Shown here in pieces: positions 9,564-16,393 of a stretch of DNA of 64,000 nucleotides (positions are counted from its first letter, which is position 1; every line of letters begins with the position of its first letter). The notes beneath the pieces are model-generated. The model saw only the letters and a program-made list of their open reading frames with translations. It was not told the origin of the DNA and did not search any database. This DNA comes from an uncultured Bacilli bacterium (GTDB lineage Bacteria > Bacillota_I > Bacilli_A > RF39 > UBA660). A program made the translations under genes and the position numbers. Location: NCBI GenBank assembly GCA_934085825.1, contig CAKOHR010000001.1, positions 186,001-250,000 of the forward strand, in the 5' to 3' direction.

Positions 9564-10596
9564 ATGAAACTAGGTGTGATATTTGGTTCTTCATCTACAG
9601 AACATGAAGTGTCTGTAATGAGTGGGTATAATGTGATAAATAATTTGGATAAGAAAAAATATAAAGTTATTCCAATTTATTTAGATAAAAATAATAATTG
9701 GTATGTTTGTGATAATTTTCAAATAAAGAAGTTTGGGGATTTGCCAAAGAAAATAAAACTTGTAAGAAATATTATTGAATTTTTAAATGATTTAGATTGT
9801 GTTTTTCCAGTTGTACATGGAAAGGTTGGAGAAGATGGTAGTTTGCAAGGTTTTCTAGAAGTCCTTGGTATTCCTTATGTTGGGTGTAATATTTTGGCAA
9901 GTAGTATTTGTATGGATAAAATTTATACTAAAGCTATTTTGAAAAATGTAGCAAATGTATCCCCGGATATTACTATAGTTAAAGAAAATAAAACTTTATA
10001 TTATTATGATAATTTGAAATTAGTTAAAAAAGTAAATATTAAAGATATAGATAAATTAGTAAATGAAAAATTAAAATATCCAGTGTTTATTAAGCCATCT
10101 AGATTTGGTTCATCAGTTGGTGTTACTAAAGTAAAGGATGGAAAATCTTTAAAAAAAGCTATCTTTGAAGCTTTGAAGTTTGATAATGAAGTTGGAACTT
10201 GAAAAAGAAATAAAAGGAAGAGAACTTGAATGTGCAGTTTTATGTGGTAAATCTTTAGAAGTTGGAGAAGTTTTATCAGCGGATGAGTTCTATGATTATA
10301 ATGCTAAATATCAAAATGAAGAATCCAAAACAGTAATACCTGCAAATATTCCAAAAGAAATAAAAAATAGTATTAAAGATATTGCACAGTTAGCATTTAC
10401 AGCTACTAATTGTAAGGGTTTTGCTAGAGTAGACTTCTTTTTAGAAAATGAAACAAATAAAATAATTATTAATGAAATAAATACGATGCCAGGTTTTACA
10501 GATATAAGCATGTATCCTAAGCTTGCAGAAGCAGCTGGCATACCTTATAAAAAATTATTGGATATTTTAATAAAGGATGCTTTTAAAAACAAATAA
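9564..10596 (+). pseudogene. ddl: D-alanine--D-alanine ligase with one frameshift
   Basis: Ddl makes D-Ala-D-Ala from two D-alanines and ATP. Frame 1 (9564-10202) covers the N-terminal domain and the start of the ATP-grasp domain (FGSSSTEHEVSVMSG, FPVVHGKVGEDG, YVGCN, FIKPSRFGSSVGV). It stops at TGA 10200-10202 right after KFDNEVGT. The +1 frame continues without gap at EKEIKGRELECAVL and runs to 10596 with the ATP-grasp C-terminal motifs (GFARVDFF, INEINTMPGFT). Joined, the protein is full length, so a single inserted base near 10190-10200 explains everything. No prfB-like shift signal is seen. As ddl is normally essential, an assembly error is as likely as true inactivation. Its ribosome binding site AAGGGGGCGG overlaps the end of murF. 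Confidence 0.85.
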
Positions 10597-10810
10597 TTGG
10601 TGTTAGTATGTGGTTAATAAATCTTTTACTCCATACGTTACGGACGTGTCTTTGCGGCAAGCTTTATAGCTGGTTACAGTGAAGTTTGGAGATAAGATTT
10701 CTTTTTTTGTAATCATTTTTTTGACATAAATATGGTCTGAAATCTAAAAGTTTGTCGTTTATTTGAAACTATTAAAAATACAATATATGTGATATCATTT
10801 ATTATTTTTT
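10597..10810. other. Intergenic stretch with an unexplained GC-richer island
   Basis: Between ddl and the next gene there is no ORF of note. A block at about 10633-10698 is clearly less AT-rich than its surroundings and could encode a C-terminal fragment (RVFAASFIAGYSEVWR then stop). I do not recognise this peptide; it may be a relic of a transferred gene. Confidence 0.3.
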
Positions 10811-11251
10811 TTAAGAGAAGACCTTTTTTTCGTTGTATTTTGAAAAAGATACAACATCAAAATTTTTAACAGCATTTGAAGCTGTTAAAATATAATCAAC
10901 ACAATCATCAATTGTCATACTGTCTTTTTTTATATGCCTAATATCTGATTGCCTAATAATTAATGCATACTCATTGTCACAATTAATAACATCTTTAATT
11001 TTATCTTTCTTAATATTGGATAATGTTTGACTTATTTTGTTTATACATCTTTGCGGCAAAATTCCTATATAAATATTTTGATTTTCACTTTTTTGACTAA
11101 AAGACCTTCTTATTATTTCTTCAAGCTCTTCACTATCTTTGCAAATAATATTATTTTTCCTTTGTAATATTTCTTCTTTTTTTGAAACACTAAATTTAAT
11201 TAATTTATTATTTTCTATTATAGTAAAAATAACACTTTCTAAGTATTGCAT
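10811..11251 (-). CDS. Possible phage-type (PBECR-like) nuclease domain protein
   Basis: The 146-residue soluble protein is not closely recognised. Its C-terminal half (ALIIRQSDIRHIKKDS, then IDDCVDYILTAS) resembles the barnase-EndoU-colicin-RelE-like (PBECR) nuclease domains found at the ends of phage and mobile-element proteins, where a conserved His follows an I-R-H or L-x-H motif. The N-terminal half could be a beta-sheet-rich domain with a basic segment. It stands alone on the minus strand between ddl and rpsB, in a very AT-rich intergenic zone, which fits an acquired gene. No antitoxin or phage structural gene is adjacent. The function is a guess from motif resemblance only. Confidence 0.4.
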   Translation of the reverse strand: MQYLESVIFTIIENNKLIKFSVSKKEEILQRKNNIICKDSEELEEIIRRSFSQKSENQNIYIGILPQRCINKISQTLSNIKKDKIKDVINCDNEYALIIRQSDIRHIKKDSMTIDDCVDYILTASNAVKNFDVVSFSKYNEKKVFS

Positions 11252-11425
11252 GTTTTAGACTATAATTATCTAGGTAATACTGTACTTGTTGTTTTTAATC
11301 TGTTAAATTTATTGCCCCTAATAGCTATATCCGCAGTATAACATATAAATAATGTTTATACAATATAAATTTTTTCTGTAAAAGGATAAAATTAGTAAAA
11401 AAACATATAATTTGACTAAAAGTAC

Positions 11426-11454
11426 TTGTAAAATCCCCATATTTTTGGTAGAAT
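11426..11454 (+). promoter_or_regulatory. SigA-type promoter of rpsB-tsf
   Basis: TTGTAA (11426-11431) and TAGAAT (11449-11454) are 17 bases apart and about 118 bases before rpsB, leaving a leader of about 110 bases. Confidence 0.6.
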
Positions 11455-11483
11455 TTTAAGTGCTGTAAATGCAAATATTAAAC

Positions 11484-11545
11484 ATTGATATGGATTAAGC
11501 CATCGAGTGCCGAAGAGGTGTTGGCTTAAGTTGAAGTATCAAGGA
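11484..11545 (+). ncRNA. Structured 5' leader of rpsB
   Basis: Two nested inverted repeats are visible: an outer stem TTGATA (about 11485-11490) with TATCAA (11537-11542), enclosing an 8-bp stem TTAAGCCA (about 11495-11502) with TGGCTTAA (11522-11529). The loop is purine-rich and less AT-rich than the background. This is the layout of an autoregulatory ribosomal-protein leader, in which S2 could bind its own mRNA. The ribosome binding site AGGAGGG follows. I do not recognise a named Rfam family. Confidence 0.5.
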
Positions 11546-11571
11546 GTTGAAAACGAAGGAGGGAATAATTT

Positions 11572-12495
11572 ATGGCAGTAGTTTCTATGAGTTATTTATT
11601 AGAAGCTGGAGTTCATTTTGGACATCAAACAAAAAGATGGAATCCTAAAATGAAGGAGTATATTTTTACATCTAGGGATGATATTTATATTATCGACTTA
11701 GAAAAAACAAAAGCATGTTTAGAAGCAGCTTACGAAGAAGTTAAAACAATCGCTAGTAATGGTGGTAAATTCTTATTTGTAGGTACAAGAAAACAAGCAC
11801 AAGAAGTTTGCTTAGAAGAAGCAATGAGAAGCAATTCTTACTATGTAACTGAAAGATGGTTAGGTGGAACACTTACAAATTTCAGAACAATCAGAAGAAG
11901 AGTTAAAAGACTTGAAGAAATTGAAGAAATGGAAAAGAATGGTACATTTGATTTACTTCCTAAAAAAGAAGTTATTGGACTTAAAAAGGAATATGATAAA
12001 TTAAATAGAGTACTATGTGGTATTCGTGGAATGGATAAACTTCCTCAAGCGTTAATTATTGTAGATCCTAAAAAAGAATACAATGCTATTAAAGAAGCTA
12101 GAAAATTAAATATTCCAGTATTTGGTGTAGTTGATACTAATTGTGATCCAGATGATGTTGACTATGTTATTCCAGGAAATGATGATGCTGTAAGAAGTAT
12201 TAAAGTCATGTTAGGAGTTTTAACAAATGCTATTTGCGAAGCAAATGAACTTCCACTTGATGATTATGTAACTGAAGATGATAAAAAAGCATCTGCAAAA
12301 GGAGAAGTTAAAGAAACTAAAACTGAAGAAGTTAAAGTTGATGATACAGTTTTAGAAGAAATAAAAGAAATGGAAAAAGCTGATGAACTTGATAGTAAAA
12401 CATTTGCAGACCTTAAGAAATTAGCAAAAGACGCTGGTATTAAGGGTTATTCAACAATGAAAAAAGATGAATTAATTGCAAAACTAAGTGAATAA
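11572..12495 (+). CDS. rpsB: Ribosomal protein S2 with extra C-terminal Rho_N/SAP-like domain
   Basis: The first ~245 residues are a complete S2 (FGHQTKRWNPKMKEYIF, FVGTRKQAQE, ERWLGGTLTNF, VFGVVDTNCDPDDVDYVIPGND), which binds the small-subunit head and holds S1. Typical Bacilli S2 ends near 250 residues; this one has 307. A Lys/Glu/Thr-rich linker (about 246-271) is followed by a 36-residue domain at 272-307 with the pattern LKKLAKDAGIKGYSTMKKDE, a Rho_N/SAP-like helix-extended loop-helix fold. The same domain ends L20 (40540-41091). It starts the usual rpsB-tsf operon, with a structured leader and AGGAGGG before the ATG. Confidence 0.95.
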   Translation: MAVVSMSYLLEAGVHFGHQTKRWNPKMKEYIFTSRDDIYIIDLEKTKACLEAAYEEVKTIASNGGKFLFVGTRKQAQEVCLEEAMRSNSYYVTERWLGGTLTNFRTIRRRVKRLEEIEEMEKNGTFDLLPKKEVIGLKKEYDKLNRVLCGIRGMDKLPQALIIVDPKKEYNAIKEARKLNIPVFGVVDTNCDPDDVDYVIPGNDDAVRSIKVMLGVLTNAICEANELPLDDYVTEDDKKASAKGEVKETKTEEVKVDDTVLEEIKEMEKADELDSKTFADLKKLAKDAGIKGYSTMKKDELIAKLSE

Positions 12496-12506
12496 GGAGG
12501 ATATTT

Positions 12507-13385
12507 ATGGAAGTAACTGCAAGTATGGTTAAAGATTTACGTGAAGCTACTGGAGCAGGAATGATGGATTGTAAAAAGGCTTTAGCAGAAACTAATGGTA
12601 ATATGGAAGAAGCTGTTAATTATTTAAGAGAAAAAGGTATTGCTAAATCTCTTAAAAAAGAATCTAGAATAGCTGCTGAAGGACTAGCAAATATTTACGT
12701 AGATGGTAATAAGGCTGTTATCTTAGAAGTTAATAGTGAAACAGACTTTGTTAGTAAAAATGAAGAATTTAAAGAAATGATTAATACAATTGGTAAGGCT
12801 TTACTTAATAGTGATGTTAAAACTGTTGAAGAAGCAAAAGAACTTCAAACTGAAGAAGGTACAATTGGTGAATTAATTGTTAATAAAACAGCTAAAATTG
12901 GTGAAAAACTATCTTTAAGAAGATTTGAAATTTTAACTAAAAATGATGAAGAATATTTTGGTTCATATATTCATATGGGTGGTAGAATTGCTGCTTTAAC
13001 AGTTGTTAAAGGTGCAAGTGAAGATGTTGCTAAAGATGTATCAATGCAAGCAGCAGCTATGAAACCACTTTACTTAAATATTAGTGATGTTCCAGCAGAT
13101 GTTTTAGATAATGAAAAAACTGTTTTAAAAGAACAAGCTATGAATGAAGGTAAACCAGCTGAAATTGCTGAAAAAATGGTTCAAGGTAGAATTCAAAAAT
13201 TCTATAAAGAAATATGTTTGGCTGAACAACCATTTATTAAAGATGGTGATGTATCAGTTGCTAAATATGTAGCTAACAATGGTGGAGAAATACTAAAAAT
13301 GGTACGTTATGAAGTTGGCGAAGGTATGGAAAAGAGAAATGATAACTTTGCTGAAGAAGTAATGAATCAAGTGAAAGGTAATTAA
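12507..13385 (+). CDS. tsf: Translation elongation factor Ts
   Basis: EF-Ts exchanges GDP for GTP on EF-Tu. The 292-residue protein begins with the UBA-like N domain (VKDLREATGAGMMDCKKAL) and contains the core motif VILEVNSETDFVSKNEEF that contacts EF-Tu, plus both core subdomains. It lies 11 bases after rpsB with a perfect AAGGAGG site and is closed by a strong terminator. pyrH, which often follows tsf, is not here. Confidence 0.97.
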   Translation: MEVTASMVKDLREATGAGMMDCKKALAETNGNMEEAVNYLREKGIAKSLKKESRIAAEGLANIYVDGNKAVILEVNSETDFVSKNEEFKEMINTIGKALLNSDVKTVEEAKELQTEEGTIGELIVNKTAKIGEKLSLRRFEILTKNDEEYFGSYIHMGGRIAALTVVKGASEDVAKDVSMQAAAMKPLYLNISDVPADVLDNEKTVLKEQAMNEGKPAEIAEKMVQGRIQKFYKEICLAEQPFIKDGDVSVAKYVANNGGEILKMVRYEVGEGMEKRNDNFAEEVMNQVKGN

Positions 13386-13389
13386 TTAA

Positions 13390-13416
13390 GTAACCCGATG
13401 TGGGTTGCTTTTTTTT
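13390..13416 (+). terminator. Intrinsic terminator after tsf
   Basis: A 7-bp stem (GTAACCC / GGGTTGC with one G-U type pair) and a 5-base loop are followed by eight T residues, directly after the tsf stop. Confidence 0.85.
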
Positions 13417-13458
13417 GAAAATTATGCTATTCTTGATGTATGATAGGAGATGGATAAA

Positions 13459-14268
13459 ATGGATAAAAATAAGTCACTATATATGACTTTAGTAGTCGTA
13501 TTTTGTGTTTTATTTGCAGGGGTTGGTGGTTATTTTTTAGGAACTTACTTTGGGGATAGGACTACTACAAAAAATGAAGTTAAAAAAGTAGAAGAAGAAA
13601 CTAGTAATAAGACAGATGATGATACTTCTTATAAGGCAGAATTAGAAAAGAAAAAAGATGATACTTTAACTAATATTGTGGTATATAATTTTTTAAAAAG
13701 TGGTAATAAGTCATTTACTGATTATCTAACAAATTTAGATAATAATCGAAAATTGGAAATGGCATCTTTGGATGATAAATCAACTTTAAAAGAGTTAAAA
13801 GAAAATTTGATTAAAACTTATGGATGGGACTTAAACTTGGTTGGTGCTGATTATTATTTAACAAATGAAGATGAGATACCAAACTATTTTTATGATAAAG
13901 AAACTGAAACATTTAATTATAATTATGATTTTCCAGGAACAGATATGACTACCAATATAGGTGATACAGGTGTATATAATTATAAATTAAAAGATATAAG
14001 TAAAGATGCTGATAAGTATATTGTTAAGTATTATGGTTTGTATGAGACAAATTTCTGGTCTCTTGGACCAACTTTTTACACTAATAATAAGAATATTGAT
14101 AGAATAAATTACGATAATGCTAAAGAATTTGAATATGATGATCCATTAACAGTTGCTGAATATTTAGAAAAAGCATTTAATAATAATAAAGATGATTTCT
14201 TTGAATTTGTTTATACTTATGAAAAAGTAAATGGTAATTATGTACTAGTAGATTTCAAACAAGCTTAG
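13459..14268 (+). CDS. Membrane-anchored protein of unknown function
   Basis: Not recognised. The 269-residue protein has a short positive N terminus, one membrane helix (about residues 8-28, LVVVFCVLFAGVGGYFLG), a charged linker rich in Lys, Glu, Thr and Asp, and an extracellular domain of about 190 residues rich in Tyr, Asn and Asp. The start at 13459 is chosen because AGGAG ends 9 bases upstream, whereas the ATG at 13450 touches it. It is the first of three consecutive membrane-anchored unknowns between tsf and frr. Its stop codon lies in the loop of its own terminator. Confidence 0.6.
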   Translation: MDKNKSLYMTLVVVFCVLFAGVGGYFLGTYFGDRTTTKNEVKKVEEETSNKTDDDTSYKAELEKKKDDTLTNIVVYNFLKSGNKSFTDYLTNLDNNRKLEMASLDDKSTLKELKENLIKTYGWDLNLVGADYYLTNEDEIPNYFYDKETETFNYNYDFPGTDMTTNIGDTGVYNYKLKDISKDADKYIVKYYGLYETNFWSLGPTFYTNNKNIDRINYDNAKEFEYDDPLTVAEYLEKAFNNNKDDFFEFVYTYEKVNGNYVLVDFKQA

Positions 14269-14280
14269 GCTTGTTTTTTT
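14257..14280 (+). terminator. Terminator overlapping a stop codon
   Basis: An 8-bp perfect stem AAACAAGC / GCTTGTTT has a 4-base loop TTAG that contains the TAG stop (14266-14268) of the gene before; a T run follows. The last codons of the gene thus form the 5' arm. Confidence 0.85.
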
Positions 14281-14362
14281 GACAAAAAATTTACATAAAA
14301 TAGGGTTCTATGCTTTATTAAATTTTAAAATTTTGATAGAATATAGGTGGAGATGTAGTTTT

Positions 14363-14971
14363 ATGGAAAAAATATATATTAAAAATAAAAAATTATTTAA
14401 AAGTAAAACGCAAATGATTATCTATATAATATTATTTTGTGCCCTTGTGTATGGTTTTATTTATTTGGGTAAAAAGGATTTTAAAACGGAAATGAAGGAC
14501 AACGAAAAATTTGCAAGTGAATTTAGTTTAGTTTCTAAGGATAATGTATTTAAATATGTAAATGCTACGGATGCTAGAATGGTTGCAAAAGGTGCAAAGG
14601 GTATAGTTTTATTTGGTACTAAAAATGAATGGGTTAATTATTATGCTTATATGGTTAATAAAGTTGCAAAACAAGTTGGAATAGATGAAATATATTATTA
14701 TGATTTTACTAAAAATAGAAAAGATAATAATGGAACTTATGAAGATATTGTTGAAACTTTAAGTAATTATGTTACATATAATGATAAAGGGGTAGGTGAA
14801 ATATACGCTCCATCTTTATTAGTGGTTAGTAATGATCAAGTATTACTTTTTGATAGTGAAACATCATTTGTTAAAGGAGAAATAACTCCGAGTACATATT
14901 GGAATAGTTTGGCTGAAGGTACTAAAGAAGCAGAAATAAAAGCGGCTTTTACTGAATACTTGAAGAAATAG
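14363..14971 (+). CDS. Membrane-anchored thioredoxin-fold-like protein without CxxC
   Basis: The 202-residue protein has one N-terminal membrane helix (about residues 16-36) and an extracellular domain that reads like a thioredoxin fold. A strand (KGIVLFGTKNEW) stands where the active-site turn would be, a helix and strand follow (EIYYYDFTKN), then a proline-containing motif APSLLVVSNDQVLLFDSE like the cis-Pro region, and a C-terminal helix. No CxxC or any cysteine is present in the domain, so it cannot be a classic oxidoreductase; a binding or chaperone role is possible. The ATG at 14363 is supported by AGGTGGAG upstream. The fold assignment is inference. Confidence 0.5.
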   Translation: MEKIYIKNKKLFKSKTQMIIYIILFCALVYGFIYLGKKDFKTEMKDNEKFASEFSLVSKDNVFKYVNATDARMVAKGAKGIVLFGTKNEWVNYYAYMVNKVAKQVGIDEIYYYDFTKNRKDNNGTYEDIVETLSNYVTYNDKGVGEIYAPSLLVVSNDQVLLFDSETSFVKGEITPSTYWNSLAEGTKEAEIKAAFTEYLKK

Positions 14972-14979
14972 AGGTACTT

Positions 14980-15738
14980 ATGGATAATACAAAAAATAAA
15001 ATAGGGATTATTCTTTTAGGGATTATTTTGTTAATATTTGTTGTGGGTGGATATTTCTTTATGAAATATATGATTAGTAGTCCTAGTAAATCTTATAAAA
15101 AAAATAATGTAGTGAATGATGTTCGTGTAAATTCTAGCAAAGATTATATATATTTTGATAATTCAAGTGAAATTATAGATAATATTTTTAAACAAGATGT
15201 AATATTAAATTTTGAAGGTTTAGAAAATGAAAATAGTAAGTTACATAGTGAACTTGAAACTTTAAGTGCAAATGAAGTAAAGGTAAGTAATCAGGAGATA
15301 CCAGAGGGTATTACTTGTGAAAATGATTTGTATAGTTTTTCTTATCGTAATTATGAAGTTACTGAGTATAATTTGTATGCAAGTGTAGTTATAATTGATT
15401 ATGATTATAATTGTGTAAATGGAAGTGTTCCTAAAAATATAAAATCTTATGTAATAAATAAAGAAACTGGTAGTATTTTAAGTAATGATGAATTGCTTCA
15501 AACATTTAGTATTACTGATGATAAAATAATTGAAAATGTAAATAAAAGGCTTGGAGATACTCAAGTTCTTGATGGAGATATTGGCGTTATAAATACAGAA
15601 AGCACAATAAATGATATAAAAAATGGTCAATATGGGGTAGATAAGGCCTTAAGTATTAGTAAAAATGGAAAATTAGCTATTAATTTTATTGTAAAATCTA
15701 ATAAAATTAATTATAATGATAGTGTAGAATTAAATTAA
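14980..15738 (+). CDS. Membrane-anchored protein of unknown function
   Basis: Not recognised. The 252-residue protein has an N-terminal membrane helix (about residues 8-30, GIILLGIILLIFVVGGYFF) followed by a soluble extracellular domain rich in Asn, Ser and Asp, with two cysteines (ITCENDL, YNCVNG) that could form a disulfide. It starts 8 bases after the previous gene behind GAGGTACTT and ends 11 bases before frr with AAAGGAG between, so it is probably in one transcript with frr. Confidence 0.6.
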   Translation: MDNTKNKIGIILLGIILLIFVVGGYFFMKYMISSPSKSYKKNNVVNDVRVNSSKDYIYFDNSSEIIDNIFKQDVILNFEGLENENSKLHSELETLSANEVKVSNQEIPEGITCENDLYSFSYRNYEVTEYNLYASVVIIDYDYNCVNGSVPKNIKSYVINKETGSILSNDELLQTFSITDDKIIENVNKRLGDTQVLDGDIGVINTESTINDIKNGQYGVDKALSISKNGKLAINFIVKSNKINYNDSVELN

Positions 15739-15749
15739 AGGAGAAAATT

Positions 15750-16277
15750 ATGGATTCAGAAAAAAAGATGATATCAACAATTGAAAGTTTAAAAAATAAG
15801 CTTACAACAATTAGAGCTGGGAGGGCTAATCCAGCTATGCTAAATGGAATAATGGTAAGTTATTATGGAGTGCCAACACCAATTCAAAGTGTAGCTAATA
15901 TTACTGTTCCTGAAGCTCGTCAATTATTTATTAAACCATTTGATAGAAGTACTCTTAAAGATATTGAAAGGGCAATTAATGAAGCTAATATTGGTATAGC
16001 ACCAACAAATAATGGAGAAATGATTATTTTAACAATTCCTGAACTTACTGAAGATAGAAGAAGAGAATATGTTAAACAAGCAAAAGCTATTGGAGAAGAA
16101 GCAAAAGTAGCTCTTAGAAATATTAGACAAGATGCTAATAATGAAATAAAAAGGGAAGAATATCCTGAAGATGAAGAAAAAATGTATTTAGAAGAAATAC
16201 AAGAATTAATTACTAAATATAATAAAATTGTTGATGATGAAATTAAAGAAAAAGAACATGAATTAATGCATGTGTAA
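15750..16277 (+). CDS. frr: Ribosome recycling factor
   Basis: RRF splits the post-termination ribosome together with EF-G. The 175-residue protein has the conserved tRNA-mimic segments: RAGRANPAMLNGI at the start of domain I, YYGVPTPIQSVANITVPEAR for domain II, LTEDRRREYVKQAKAIGEEAK after it, and the long C-terminal helix. It is about ten residues shorter at the N terminus than E. coli RRF, as in many Firmicutes. A terminator follows directly. Confidence 0.96.
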   Translation: MDSEKKMISTIESLKNKLTTIRAGRANPAMLNGIMVSYYGVPTPIQSVANITVPEARQLFIKPFDRSTLKDIERAINEANIGIAPTNNGEMIILTIPELTEDRRREYVKQAKAIGEEAKVALRNIRQDANNEIKREEYPEDEEKMYLEEIQELITKYNKIVDDEIKEKEHELMHV

Positions 16278-16280
16278 TAT

Positions 16281-16308
16281 GAAGATGATATTTATTATCT
16301 TCTTTTTT
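16281..16308 (+). terminator. Intrinsic terminator after frr
   Basis: The hairpin GAAGATGATA / TATTATCTTC is followed by six T residues, four bases after the frr stop. Confidence 0.75.
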
Positions 16309-16338
16309 ATTATAGTAATAGCTATTGGTACTCTAATA

Positions 16339-16347
16339 TGGTATAAT
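16339..16347 (+). promoter_or_regulatory. Extended -10 promoter for the MBOAT operon
   Basis: TGGTATAAT forms an extended -10 box (TATAAT at 16342-16347). It sits about 50 bases before the MBOAT start and just behind the frr terminator. No good -35 box is seen. Confidence 0.5.
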
Positions 16348-16393
16348 ACAAATGCAACTAATTTCTAAGAAGTGTTGTTTAAGGAGTAGTATT

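Noticed and set aside
10185..10205. Programmed +1 frameshift in ddl
   Set aside because: No slippery CTT TGA, no upstream Shine-Dalgarno spaced as in prfB, and programmed shifting is not known for ddl.
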